NCBI GenBank assembly: GCA_028571685.1
Contig: CM053166.1
Location: forward strand, 59,668,111 to 59,732,110
From: Heterohyrax brucei
Lineage: Eukaryota > Chordata > Mammalia > Hyracoidea > Procaviidae
DNA: 64,000 bases
Reading direction: 5' to 3'
Shown here: positions 33,990 through 45,264 of the stretch, piece by piece
Layout of the letters: the number at the start of each line of letters is the position of its first letter
Position numbering within the stretch: the first letter of the stretch is position 1
The notes under the pieces: generated by a model
The model's database searches: none
Told to the model about the DNA's origin: nothing
The model's input: the letters and a program-made list of their open reading frames with translations, nothing else
Made by a program: the position numbers and the translations under genes

Positions 33990-34286
33990 GGCATATAGGA
34001 ATTAAGTTTTATTTGCTGTATCTTAATAAGCTGGATCCTAAGTACGTGAGTATTCATTATATTATTCTTCAGACTTTTTATATTTCTGAAATCTTTCATA
34101 GCATTTCATAATTTCAAAAGACAAAGGGTAAGAGATGATTACTTTATTACAAGAAGGATGTTGTCTCTGATAATTTGAGTCATCTCAGAATTTTAGATTA
34201 GGTGAAATTGTAGCTAAAATTATAGCAGAATGTATTTTAGATATAAGAAAGGACATGTGAGGAAAGAATGTGGGAAGTCTGCAGGT
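33990..34286. other. Mostly unrecognised; possible old L1 3' end
   Basis: 34040-34120 resembles the terminal region of old L1s ('gagtattcattatattattc'), but the match is weak. Nothing is recognised in 34130-34286. Confidence 0.3.
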
Positions 34287-34400
34287 CCCTGGCTCAGCTG
34301 TAGCTCTGTTATTAACTAGTTCTTGGGTCATGGACAAGTCACTTGAGTTTAGACCTTTGTAAACTCAGATTGGAAATAGACTATAGTCTTGATTGATTTG
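34287..34400 (+). mobile_element. MIR SINE core
   Basis: 'ctggctcagctgtagctctg' and 'tcttgggtcatggacaagtc' align with the conserved core of mammalian-wide MIR. Degraded at both ends. Confidence 0.65.
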
Positions 34401-34603
34401 TGGGTAAATTGCCTTACATTCGCAAAAAAATTTATGAAAACATGACCATGTGAATTTACAGATCAGAGGACTGCACGGAAGTAGATAGGTAAAGGCTGAA
34501 TCTTTGTTGATTAAAATTCTAGAATGCTGTAATTTGTTGAAGCTAAGACTTTGGGGTGAGAAAGAGGAGAACTTAGGTACGTTTGAGGTACCTATAAAGT
34601 TTA

Positions 34604-34757
34604 AGGAAACCCTGGTGGTATAGTGGTTAAGTGCTATGGCTGCTAACCAAAAGTCAGCAGTTCAAATCCACCAGTTGCTCCTTGGAAACTCTGTGGGGAC
34701 ATTCTACTCTGTCCCATAGGGTCATTATGAGTTGGAATTGACTTGATGGCAAGGGGT
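34604..34757 (+). mobile_element. AfroSINE (well preserved)
   Basis: The clearest copy: 'ggaaaccctggtggtatag', 'ggctgctaaccaaaag', 'gttcaaatccaccag', then 'cccatagggtcattatgag'. The segment near 34665-34680 resembles a tRNA B box. A TA/CA microsatellite follows at 34758-34790. Confidence 0.93.
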
Positions 34758-34797
34758 TATATATATATACACACATACACACGTATGTATATATAAT
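34758..34797. repeat. (TA)n/(CA)n microsatellite at the SINE tail
   Basis: 'atatatatatacacacataca' type run directly after the SINE, probably grown from its tail. Confidence 0.7.
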
Positions 34798-34808
34798 TTG
34801 GAAGTGTC

Positions 34809-35363
34809 TGTTTTAGTTATCTAGTGTTGCTGTAACAGAAATATCACAAAGTGGAGGCTATAACAAAGGAAAGTTTATTCTTATACAGTCTGATAGGCTA
34901 CAAGACCACATTCAGGATGTCTCCTCCAGGGGTAGGCTTTCCCCCTGTTGGCTCTGGAGGAAAGCCCTTGTGTTGCATCAGTCTTTGGGCAGGGAGCATC
35001 TTGGTGCAGGAACCTCAGGTCTGAAGGATGTATTCTACTCCTGGTACTGTTTTCTTGACTGTGTGAGATTCCCAACTCTCTGCTTGCTTCCATTTCCCTT
35101 TGTCCCTTGTTGGATAAAAGGGTAAGAGATGATGCAAGCCACACTACAGGGAAACTCCAATGGAGCAGGGTTAACCTTAGGAAGGGATTTATAGTCCCAC
35201 CCTAATCTTCTCTAAAATAACCCACTCTGTTAACCACAGGCAGAGATTAGGATTTACAGCATAAGAAAATTACAAAATGGAGGGCAATCACAGAACACAG
35301 GGAATCCCGGCCCAACCAAATTACTACACATATTTTTGAAGGGACATAATTCAATCCATGACA
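34809..35363 (-). mobile_element. Solo LTR, MaLR (MLT1-like)
   Basis: 555 bp. On the minus strand it begins TGTCATGGATTGAAT and ends CTAAAACA, with TG...CA termini. Exact 5-bp duplications GTGTC flank it (34804-34808 and 35364-35368), the size typical of ERVL/MaLR. It has the same family layout as the two LTRs at 60897-61457 and 62490-63055. No internal region is present, so this is a recombined solo LTR. Confidence 0.85.
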
Positions 35364-35368
35364 GTGTC

Positions 35369-35825
35369 CATACCCTAAAGCCCAGAAATTCCCCTAGAGT
35401 CATGTACAATAATGTCTCTTCAAAGGAAATACAAAAGAAATAGGAACATAGCAAAAAATTTTCATCTAGTACAGACATTAGATGATCAAAGAATGGACAA
35501 AAGAAATTGAGAAAGGTTTGCCGTTTGTTTCTCATCTTGCCAGTCATGTTACAGCTCAAATAGTACTTTCACTGACATTTTGCAAACTGTGTAAGACAAC
35601 ACGATGCTGCAGAACAAACACTATGAACATCTTTGAAGGAGAAGGTTGGCTGGCAGGGTACTTCTAAGTGTACTTACAGGGTGGCATTCATCACAGCAGG
35701 CCAGATATTGTCTTTCAGTGATTAGAAAATTCTTTTAATCATCAAAGGTATAAAACTGAAGTTGAGAATTCAGATCTTGTCAATGCTTACTCAAAAAATT
35801 GAAGATATTTGCTTGAGATTTTCCT
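35369..35825. other. Unrecognised spacer
   Basis: AT-rich, with only short frames (best 61 and 101 codons, on opposite strands over the same bases). No family or gene recognised. Confidence 0.5.
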
Positions 35826-36267
35826 CAAACCTTATTGTTAGTTCTCATAGCAACCCTATGCGCTAAAGAATGAAGCACCGCCTAGTTTTGTACCTTCATC
35901 ACTGTCACTGATGAGTTTGAACCCATTGTTGCAGTCACCACATCAATCTATATTGCTGAGAGTCCTTCTACAGGGATGACCCTCTTGATAGCATCCTAAG
36001 TACATGAGGTGTGGTCTTGTCATCGTGCCCTCTAAGCAACATTCTGGCTGTACTGCTTCCAAGATAGATTTAATTCTTCTGGTGGTCCATAGTATATTAA
36101 ATATTCTTTGCTAATGCCCTAATACAAATGCATCAATTCCTCTTCAGTTTTCCTTATTCATTGTCTAGCTTTCACATGCGTATGAGATCATTGAAAATAC
36201 CATGACTTGGATCAGGCACATCTTAGTCCTCAAAGTGACATCTTTGCTTTTGAATACTTTAAAAAAG
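35826..36267 (-). mobile_element. RTE LINE (second copy), 3' part
   Basis: Minus strand. It parallels the end of the RTE at 33280-33720: 'ttcacatgcgtatgagatca' is the complement of the region coding for YACES, and 'ctaagcaacattctggctgt' matches 33460-33480. Interrupted by an AfroSINE at 36268. Confidence 0.75.
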
Positions 36268-36416
36268 TAGGTCCTTGGTGGTGTTATGATTAAGAGCTTG
36301 GTTGATAACTAAAAGGTTGACAGTTCAAATCCACAACCTGCACCTTGGGAACCCGTTGGTACAGTTCTACTCTGTCCTATAATGTTGCTATGAGTTGAAA
36401 TCAACTTGAGGGCAAT

Positions 36417-36420
<4 letters not shown>
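36268..36420 (+). mobile_element. AfroSINE inside the RTE
   Basis: 'ggtccttggtggtgttatga' and 'cagttcaaatcc' at the head, 'tgctatgagttgaaatcaac' at the tail. Plus strand, splitting the minus-strand RTE. Confidence 0.85.

Positions 36421-36451
<31 letters not shown>
36420..36451. repeat. (TG)n microsatellite
   Basis: About sixteen TG units directly at the AfroSINE tail. Confidence 0.95.
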
Positions 36452-36453
<2 letters not shown>

Positions 36454-36792
36454 CAGTAGATGTGCCCAGTGTAATATGTTATTGTTGGATTTCTTGTCTG
36501 CTTCCACGGCTATTGATTGTGGATCCTGGCAAAATAAAATCCTTGACAATTTCAGTATTTTCTCTGTTTATCATGATTGTTGCTTTTTTGTCCAGTTGTG
36601 AAGATTTTTGTTTTCTTTTTGTTGAGGTGTAATTCATATTGATCTTTGTCAGTAAATGCTTTAGCAACCAAGGTTGTGTTATTTGTATACCACAGGTTGT
36701 TAATTAGTCTTATTCTCACTAATTTCAGCTTCTTAGATTATTTTCTCAAGATATAGATTGAATAAGTATAGTGAAAGGTTAAAACCCTGATG
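36452..36792 (-). mobile_element. RTE LINE (second copy), 5' part
   Basis: Minus strand, encoding (36667-36479) a relic of the same RT segment as 33008-33200, with VKDFILPGSTIN. The expected YADD position reads roughly YTNN (near 36700), so it is inactive. 5'-truncated at ~36792. Confidence 0.75.
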
Positions 36793-37040
36793 CACATGAG
36801 AAAAGGTATGTGTCCAAATGTAGCAGACAATAGCTCCCTAAACTATGACATTACTAATAATACATTGTAAGCTAAAATGTTTCAAAACTATCAATAATAA
36901 AATGTTTTTTGAACAGCCATTTTAGAAAACTGGATTATCTGTTATCTGTTAAATTGATACTACAAAATTATTATCACATGAAAAAGAAATAAAAGCACAT
37001 GTAGCATAAAACACAAGAAAGTGTATTACAGAGGTTTTCA
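36793..37040. other. Unrecognised spacer
   Basis: AT-rich, no frames of note, no repeat recognised. Confidence 0.4.
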
Positions 37041-37216
37041 GGAACCCTAGTAACATAGTGTGTTAAATGCTTGACTGCTAACTGAAAGGTTGGTGCTTGA
37101 ACCCCACTGGCCACTCAGCAGGAGAAAGATATGGTAGTGTGTTTCTGTAAAAATTTACAACCTGTCCTATTGTATCCTTATGAGTCAGAATCAACTCAAT
37201 GGTAATTTTTTTTTTT
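37041..37216 (+). mobile_element. AfroSINE (long form, diverged)
   Basis: 'ggaaccctagtaacatagtg' head, the extra middle segment ('caggagaaagatatgg'), and a tail 'atgagtcagaatcaactcaa' followed by a T-rich run. Confidence 0.85.
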
Positions 37217-37698
37217 CGTTTGTTTGTTCTGTTTTCTTTTATCAGGCTTTTACTTACTAAAACCATTATGTTATTTTTATGGGTTTTGTTTTACTTGTGG
37301 TATTTTCAGCTATTTGAAGTGTGCGCTTTATTGTATTTTTTTCCCATTCTAAATAACTATTGACCTTTATATTAGACTTCTATTCTTAATCTTGTATTCT
37401 TTTCCCAAAAGAGTACACTCCAAATTGCATGAGCTTCTGAAGTCACCAAACCTTTATTTTCCATGAGCTCAAGAGATCATAAAATCCCAAATATAATTGA
37501 CCAAGTACATGATGGACTCTAACTGTCCAGAGTTATGATACTTGAAGTCTTTATGACCAACTTCTTTACAGCTAGTTTCAGATTTACTAGAGTTGCAAAT
37601 ATTAGTTGAAAATGAGAAAACTCTGTTAAGAGAATCAGGGTAGTTGAAATTCATTTAACCTGGTTAAGCATCTGTGTTCGTATAGTTAGATAGAAATG
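37217..37698. other. Unrecognised spacer
   Basis: AT-rich DNA with no recognisable repeat, gene or long frame. Confidence 0.4.
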
Positions 37699-37815
37699 AT
37701 AATTATAAAAATGAAAATAATTATAGTAATTTTTGTTGAGCACTCATTATGTGCCAAGCTCAGTACTATGCCCTTTACATCCATTCTGAGTTAATCTTTA
37801 CAGTAATTGTATTGT
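37699..37815 (-). mobile_element. MIR SINE, tail half
   Basis: 'ttgttgagcactcattatgtg' followed by 'ccctttacatccattctgag' is the complement of the MIR 3' half. The head and core are missing. Confidence 0.65.
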
Positions 37816-37965
37816 AGTAGTCAGTTATATGAGGTTGAATATCTCCACAACAAACATGCTAAGACCTGTTGGATCAGTGATGATTGGGAAAATCTCAGTC
37901 ATACATTCAGTTTTAGGAGAACTGCCCTGACTGTTGGCTGTGGGGCTTTTAAGCTAAATGATTAG

Positions 37966-38884
37966 TGTGATGGTTTTATAATGTGTTGACTTGGCTAGAC
38001 CAAATTGTTTTTTCCCCAGGATTCCTTTTCTTTTATGTTACTAGTTAGATTGGGCTATGTCTTAGTGGGAAGACTTTTTCTGTCAGCTCTGGAAGAAGAT
38101 CTGTGTCATCAGTCTTCCCTTGGTCTAGGAACTTCTTCACCCAGGCATCTCAGATCCAAAGGACATGCTCTGCTGCCAGCATTTCTTTCTTGGTGGTATG
38201 AAGTCCCTATGTCTCTCTGCTTGCTTCTTGCTTTTGTATCTTACTGTATCTAATCTTGTAGATATTGCTCATATAGCTGCCACTAATCTATCTCATTAGA
38301 TCATAGTGACATTATTTATAATACATAATACATCAAATTACATCAGATGACAAAATGCTAGACAGTCACACAATACTGGGAATCAAGACTTAGCCAAATT
38401 GCTATATAATTTTTGGGGACATAGTTCAATCCATAACAGGCCACAAAGGAGATCCTCCAGAGATTTAGGGAACAAATGTAAAGCTTCCATAATTGTAGTA
38501 CACATATGTTGTTACTGCTCTGCTGATTCATCTTGTTGATATGAAACATCAATTGGACCAAGTGTGTATGTTTAGCTGCTTAACAAAGGGTCCTGGATTT
38601 TCCAGGCTAGTCCATCTCAGAGGCAACTAGAACAGACATAGACGTCAGTCTATCCTTGTATGGTTCCAGCTTGAGCTTTTAGAATTCCAAGTTTCTTGGA
38701 AATCCTCCCTTTCCAACTACCTGCTCTGTGGACTTCAAACTTCAGTGTCAGACGCCAAGACAACAGCCTTACACAGACTGCTAAACTAGCTCCTGAAATT
38801 CTATAAGCCAGATCCCTGTAATAAATTTATATATGTTTATCTCCTACTACTGCTTCTTTTATGATTGGATCCTAACTGATATAA
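37966..38884 (+). mobile_element. MaLR-like LTR split by a second LTR fragment
   Basis: The start (TGTGATGGTTTTATAATG) and the end (near 38800-38884, 'taataaatttatatatg' then 'ggatcctaactgat') look like a plus-strand MLT1-type LTR. Between them, ~38010-38437 is a minus-strand fragment of the 34809-35363 LTR family, ending 'gggacatagttcaatccata'. The limits of the inner piece are approximate. 38885-39078 is unrecognised. Confidence 0.6.
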
Positions 38885-39078
38885 GTAGAACATTGACCCC
38901 CTCCTCTGGTATGATAAGGGTCCTGGTGTCCAACATATACAGTTATACCTACATGACATGGTAAGATAGTGCTAGGATTTACCAAATTATGGCTGGGGAA
39001 CAATTAGGCCTTGCAATTGAGCAGGATTGATGTGCCAATTACTAAGCTATAGCTGAATTTCATGGAACTTTGCTGGAT

Positions 39079-39306
39079 GAGGAGCCCTGGTGGTGAAGTG
39101 GTTAAGCACTCCACTGGTAACCAAAAGATCAGCCATTCAAACTCATCAGCCACTTCAAAGGAGAAAGATGTGGCAGTCTGCTTCTGTAAAGATTACAGCC
39201 TTGAGAACTCTATAGAGTAGTTCTACTCTGTCCTGTATAGTTGCTGTGAGTTGGAACTGACTCAATGGCGATAGGCTTGTTTTTTTGTTTTTGTTTTTGT
39301 TTTTTA
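39079..39306 (+). mobile_element. AfroSINE (long form)
   Basis: 'gagccctggtggtgaagtgg' head, 'ggagaaagatgtggcagtct' middle and 'gctgtgagttggaactgact' tail, then TTTTTG repeats. A short 'ccaccagggactcc' piece at 39396-39409 may be a remnant of another copy. Confidence 0.92.
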
Positions 39307-39459
39307 CCTTTTCTAGAGGAGAATTCCTTTTCTAAGACATCAATTTTCAGGAGATCAATTTTGGAAAAATGTGGAAGACTGTGTTTTCCACGTGCCACCA
39401 GGGACTCCTATACCAAGATACATTCCACACCACATGTTCTTCTAACAATGTGGTATGGT

Positions 39460-39961
39460 ATCCACTAAGACATGGAGTCTGTGTTCCCTCCCATTGAACC
39501 TGAGGAACACTTTGTAGCTGCCTTCATTAACAGAATGCATGGAAGTGATACTGTATGACTTTCAAGATGAGATTATAAAATGAAATATGGTTTCCATATG
39601 GCTCACTTGCTCTCTCTCTCTTTCTCTTTCTCCTCTAACCCTTGGAACTCTGCCATCATGGTGTAAGATAGTCTAAACTAGTCCATGCAAGGTAATCATA
39701 GGAGGAGGCCCATGTGGAAAAGAGTTGATGTCCTCAGTTAACAAGCAGCATTAATCACAAGACATGTGGCTGAGTGATTCTTTACAAGTTTACAGCCCTC
39801 AGATTTTTAGTCATCCAGCTGAGACCCTAAACATTGTGGAACAGTAGAATAGAGCTGGACTGTCTCCACTAAACCTCGTCTAAGTTTTAGATTTATGAGA
39901 AGAATAAATATTTTTTTTTCTAAGTTTTGGAATAACTTGTTATACAATATTAGTAACTGGA
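39460..39961 (+). mobile_element. MLT1-like LTR (plus copy of an inverted pair)
   Basis: Its 3' end carries the poly(A) signal context 'gaataaatatt' and 'aacttgttatacaatattag', typical of older MLT1 LTRs. 39480-39660 has the matching 5' part. Heavily diverged. Confidence 0.6.
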
Positions 39962-39963
39962 AA

Positions 39964-40130
39964 AGGCAATAGCAGTGTAGTGGTTAATTGTTAGCCAGAA
40001 GATTGGCAGTTAAAATCTACCAGACACTCATTGGAAACTCTATAGGGCAGTTCTATTCTGTCCTATAGGTTCACTATGAGTTGGAATCCATTCAACGGCA
40101 ACGAGTTTTTTTTAATAGGTTTGGGTTTTG
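39964..40130 (+). mobile_element. AfroSINE between two LTRs
   Basis: 'gcagtgtagtggttaattgt' head and 'tcactatgagttggaatcca' tail. It fills the gap between two LTR ends that face each other. Confidence 0.87.
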
Positions 40131-40628
40131 TTAATGGTTATCTACTGCTGTATAACAAAGTCAGTGACTTAACACCATAAATATTTATTGTCTTACAAAG
40201 CTTCAGAATTTGGAAGTTATTTAACTGGGTCATTCTGACTCAGGGTTTCCCAAGAGGTTACAGTCATTTGAAGGCTTGAGTAGGCTGGAGAATCATCTTC
40301 TAAGGTGTTTCCCTTACATGGTTATTGGCAGGAAACCTCAGTTCCTTGCTGAATGTTGGCAATAGGTCTCAGTTCCTAACCACATGGCCTTTCCAATGGA
40401 CTGCTAAGATGTCCCCACATTGTCATGGAGTAGGTGATCTGAGAGAGACAGGTGGAAGGAATCCATAGTGCTTTTTGTGATATAGTCTTCAAAATTACAC
40501 ATCATCCCTTCTACCACATATTTGTTAAAGTCATAAAGTACAGCCCACATTCAAGGAGAGAGAAATTAAGCTCCACCTTTTGAAGGGGGGAGTATCAAAT
40601 AATTTATGGACGTATTTTAATACCACCA
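40131..40628 (-). mobile_element. MLT1-like LTR (minus copy of an inverted pair)
   Basis: 'atggttatctactgctgtat' and 'aaatatttattgtcttacaa' are the complement of the end of the same broad LTR family as 39460-39961. 40200-40560 follows the LTR body. Confidence 0.65.
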
Positions 40629-40818
40629 CACACTGACCTCAAAGGTAGCTTCTAAGCCTCCTTCTTCCATTTTTATTGGCATCTTATGCTCTTTAAGATA
40701 TGGGAGGTGTGAGGTTAGTCACTGTTATCCCTCTAGGAAATGCTGAAAAATTGTTGGGAAAGGCTGAGTGTTTAGAAGAAGGTGAAGTAGGAGAAAGATC
40801 TTTATAAGAGTGACTTAG
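40629..40818. other. Unrecognised spacer before L1-F
   Basis: No repeat or gene recognised. Confidence 0.4.
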
Positions 40819-41221
40819 AGGAGGTGGTGCCAAGATAGTGGAATAGATGGATGCTTCTCATGACCCTCTAACAATAAAGACCCCAAAGAACAAATAAATC
40901 CAATACATATGACATTCTGCTAGCCCTAAAAATCAAAGGGATAATTGAGAAATTGGACTGAGCAATGGGGAAGGGTGAGTAGCTCCAGAAGTACACAGGA
41001 TTCCACAGATCTAACCTGCCAAGAAATGAATGTGGCCATCATGGTGAGCCAAGGGATCGACCTTCCTCAGTGGGAAAAATTGCCTGGAGCATCCAGTCAC
41101 ACCTCCAGAACCAGTGGAAAACAGTACTGGATCATCAAAAACCAAGTTTTTATGTGTAACCTACCACATAGATCTGAGTCTTTTCTGTAGGATAAGCCTG
41201 CCTCCTTTCTCCTGGTGCACC

Positions 41222-41412
41222 CTCCTCCTTTCTCTGCAGTGCAACTGGGGCTAGTCTGATGCCATTAACTGAGCCAAAACTAGGTCTCTTCATGTCTGTC
41301 CTGAGCCATTCTCCCCCTCTGTTTTCTGCACTGTGCCTGCCTTGGAGTCTGATGCCATTAACTGAGCCAGAAGTAAGACTCTTCAAGCCTTCTCTGAGCC
41401 ATTCACTGAGAT
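41222..41412 (+). repeat. 93-bp tandem repeat in the L1-F 5' UTR
   Basis: Two copies of a block starting GTCTGATGCCATTAACTGAG at 41254 and 41347, each preceded by a similar C/T-rich segment. The spacing is 93 bases. Confidence 0.85.
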
Positions 41413-41823
41413 TCAGAGGGGACACAATTTAACAAATTTGGGGAAGGGGTAGGAAAAATTCTGCTGATGCCCCTAAGCCAGAAAGTCAGTGAAGAAGCTG
41501 TTTATTCACCTAGATTCAGACATAAAAATCTACACTGTCCTCACAGGCACTCCGGGATGGCTGTTAGTCCCCTGCCTTTCTCAGTGACTGTGGCCAGACA
41601 TGTGCATTTATATCAATCACCCCTACCAATGTAGGTCATTAGGTGAGAGCCTGCTTGGTGACTGACTACCTAGATATCTGAGCTGAAACCATATAAGAAA
41701 AGTAAACTTTGCATTTCAAAAAAAGAAGCTAGGACACAGTTGGCAAACAAAACAATTAATAAATACAACTTACTGATGGCTTGGAAACAGCAGTACATAT
41801 GAAAGCACTTAAACAGGTGAACC

Positions 41824-42741
41824 ATGGTCTCTCTGGAAAACTCTCAAAACAAAGTATCAAATTTTCCAGAGGAAGAGAACTTGTAATTATCAGAGGTAGA
41901 ACACAAAAGATTAATATTTAGAACTCTTCAAGAGATGAAGAAGGAGACGAAGAAAAATGCAGCTGAGCATAATGACAAATTGAACAAGCTGCAAGAAAGC
42001 ATTGAGTGGCAATCACTAGAAATTCAGAACATTAGTAATAAAATTAAAAAGTTAGATAACTCAATAGAAAGTCAAAGAAGCAGAATTGAGGCAATGAAAG
42101 GCCGAATTAGTAAGACTGAAGATAAAGCACATGAAATTGATGTATTTGATGAAAAATCAGATAAAACAATTAAAAAAAATCAACAAACACTAAGAATTGT
42201 GTGAGACTCTATCAAGAGCAATATGCTATGAATGAACGGAGTACCACAACCCGAGGGAGTTGGTGGTGGTAGTGTTGAATAACAGAAAATACAGAATTTT
42301 TGAAGATTTGCTGACAGAAATGTCCGTGATATCATGAAAGATGTGAAGATACTTGTCCAAGATGCTCATCAAACTTCACACAAGGTAGATCCCAAAAGAA
42401 CAACACTGAGGCATGCTGTAATCAAACTTCCTAAAACTAAAGACAAGGAGACACTTTTAAGAGTTGCTAGGGATAAACAAAAAATAACCTACACAGGAGA
42501 ATCATTAAGACTAAGCTCAGACTACTCACTAAAACCATGAAGGTGAAAAGGCAATCAGATCACATATAAAAAGCCTTGAAGGAATATAATTGCCCCCAAG
42601 ACTTACATGTCAAGAAAAATTGTTTCTCAGATATGATGGTGAAATTAGGTCATTTCCCGATAAACAGAAATTTAGGGAATTTGCAAAACCAAACCAAAAT
42701 TAGAGGAAATATTAAAGGGAGTCCTTTGCATAGAAAACTAG
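41824..42741 (+). pseudogene. L1-F ORF1 remnant
   Basis: ATG at 41824, an early stop within ~20 codons, an open coiled-coil piece 41935-42204 (KIKKLDNSIESQRSRIEAMKGRI) and a piece of the RRM at 42334-42540 (TLRHAVIKL). The terminal TAG is at 42739-42741. No function possible. Confidence 0.8.
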
Positions 42742-43171
42742 TAAGACCAGGTATCAACTGAAGACTAGAACACAGACTAGATCAACTGGATATCAACCCA
42801 GATAGGGAAATCACAAAAATAAAGGCAAAATACCAAAAATAAGCAAACAGAGATTTCATTATGTCAATATAGCAACAAAGGAAAGGGACCCAAAAGAAAA
42901 TGTAGTCATAGAACTTTCATATGGAGAGGAAGTCAAGGCTATATAATGAAATCAAAATTGGTTCAAATTCAGAAAAAAAGAGTAAATGGGAAGGTAACCA
43001 CAAAAGAAAGTATCAATCCTACGCATAAAAAAACAAGAAAAACTTGAAGTCTCAACAAACTCCAAACCACCAACATTGAAAAAGAGGAAAAGAAAACACA
43101 TAATTAAAAGTCAGCACAAAAAATTAAATGGAACTAAGAAATTGTCTATAACACACAAAAGAGACATCAAC

Positions 43172-45264
43172 ATGATAGCACAAAGCTTATGCCTATCAAT
43201 ATTCACACTGAATTTAAGTGGACTAAATACACCAAGAAAAAGATGGCAAGTGTGGTAGATTTTGGATAACAAAAAAATGACCCATCTATACGCTGGTTAC
43301 AGGAGACACATCTTAGAGTCAAAGGCACAAAGAAACCAAAACTCAAAAGATGTAAATATATATGTATGAAGCTAACAACATTGAAAAAGAACCCGGTCAC
43401 AATATTAATCTCTGATAAAATAGACTTTAAAGAAAAATCCACTACATTGGATAGCCAAGCCAAGCCACGTGCCGTCAAGTACATTATACGATGATCAAAC
43501 GATTAATACTCCAGAAGGACATAACCATGTTAAATGACTACACACCCAACGACATGGCTCCAAAATACATAAAACAAACACTATCCGCACTGAAAACAGA
43601 AACAGACAGATTCACAATAATAGTAAGAGACTTCAATAAACCACTCTCCATGAAGGACAGAACATCTAGAAAAAAGCTCAATAAAGACACGGAAGATCTA
43701 ATGCCACGAATAACCAATTTGACCTCATAGATATATGCAGAACACTCCACCCAACAGCAGTCAAGTATACTTTCTTCCCCAGTGCACATGGAACACTCTC
43801 TAGAATAGACCATATATTAGGCCACAAAGCTGTCCTTAACAAAATTTAAAGTACTGGAATATTACAAAACATCTTTTCAGACCATAAAGCCATGAAAGGA
43901 GAAACAAATAACAGGTAAAAGAAAGAAAAATAATCAAACACACAGAAACTGAACAACACCTTGCTCGACAATGACTGGGATATAGAATAAATCAAGGATG
44001 AAATAAAGAAACTCATAGAATCAAATGAGAAGGAAAACACATCCTACCAGAATCTATGCCAAGCCAAGGCAAGTGCCAAAAGCAGTGCTCAGAGGTCAAT
44101 TTATCTCGAAAAAAAAAATACACATCCAAGAAAGAAAGAGACCGATTCAAAAATTAATTCTATAACTCAAAAAAAAAAGTGGAGAGAGAGCAGCAAAAGA
44201 ACCCCTTGGGCACAAGAAGAAAGCAAATCATAAAATCAGAGCAGAATTAAATGAATGAGAGATCAGAAAAATGATTGAAAGAATAACCAGACCAAAATCT
44301 GTTTTTCTAAAGAGATCAACGAAACGATAAACCATTGGCCAAACTGGCAAAAGAAAAACAGGAGAGGAAGCAAATAACTCTAATTAGAAATGGGGCAGAA
44401 AATATCACAACAGACTCAATTGGAATTAAAAGAATCGTAGTATACTATGAAAAAATGTACTCCAATCAATTTGAAAACCTTGAGAAAAATGGATAAATTT
44501 CTAGAAACACATCACCTACCAAAAGTAGTGCAAACAAAAGTAGAACAACTAAATAAATTCATCATAAAAGAAGAGATTGAAAAGGTATTTAAAATACTCC
44601 CAACTAAAAACAGCCCTGACATGGATGGCTTCAGTGGATAACTCTACCAAACTTTTAGGGAAGAGTTAATTCCAGTATTATTAAAGGTATTCCAGAGCAT
44701 AGAAAATGATGGAATGCACCCAAATTCATTCTACAAAGCCAGTATAAGCCTGATATCAAAACTAGGTAAAGACAGAACTCAGACGCAAAAATCCTCAACA
44801 AAGTTCTAGCCAACAGAATTCAACAACATATCAAAAAAATAATTCACCATGACCAAGTAGGATTCATACCAGAGATACAGGGATGGCCAACATTAGGAAA
44901 ACATTGTAATCAACCACATAAATAAGACCAGAACTAATGGACTTTATCAATCGATGCAGAAAAGGCATTTGACAAAGTACAACACCCATTCATGCAAAAA
45001 ACTCTCAACAAAATAGCAAAAACAGGGAAATTCCTCAACATGAAAAGAGGCATTTAGTAAAGCCACCAGAGAACATCATCTTAAATGGAGTCTGAAAGCA
45101 TTCCCCTTCAGAAGAGGAACCAGACAAGGATGTCCATTGTCACCACTCTTATTCAGCATTGTCCTGATGGTTCTAGCCAGAGCAATCAGGCAAGTTAGAA
45201 AGTAAAAGGCATCTAAATTGTTAATGAAGAAGTAAAAGTATCTCTTTTTACAGACTATGATTTT
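43172..45264 (+). pseudogene. L1-F ORF2, N-terminal endonuclease and RT part
   Basis: Starts near MIAQSLCLSIFTLNLSGLNTP. Pieces at 43491-43730 show the endonuclease region (RDFNKPLS in place of GDFN), and 44447-44641 the region before the RT. Broken by numerous stops. The last codons before the interruption read SLFTD, the beginning of the FADD motif. Confidence 0.82.
45251..45264. repeat. Target-site duplication of L1-H (left copy)
   Basis: CAGACTATGATTTT; a close copy CAGACTGTATGATTTT is at 57896-57911. L1-F reads on in frame from the right copy (CMILYPEN), so the block between is an insertion. Confidence 0.75.

Larger units (their letters stand above)
40819..45264 (+). mobile_element. L1-F: older full-length L1, 5' two thirds
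   Basis: Starts GAGGTGGTGCCAAGATAGTG, the same type of L1 5' edge as the young copies. It contains a ~1 kb 5' UTR with a 93-bp tandem repeat, a decayed ORF1 (41824-42741), a ~430-bp spacer, and ORF2 from 43172. It is cut inside the RT active-site region at ~45264 and resumes at 57896. Older than every element inserted in it. Confidence 0.88.

Noticed and set aside
34604-34680. tRNA-like sequence with a B-box-like segment
   Set aside because: It is the head of an AfroSINE, not a tRNA gene: there is no full cloverleaf and a SINE body and tail follow.
36420-36632. 70-codon frame starting in a TG run (MCVCVCV)
   Set aside because: It begins in a microsatellite and continues antisense to an RTE remnant; a simple-repeat artefact.
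38005-38253. 82-codon plus-strand frame that could be taken for an exon
   Set aside because: It lies across an LTR fragment in antisense; other LTRs of the family have similar text without keeping the frame.
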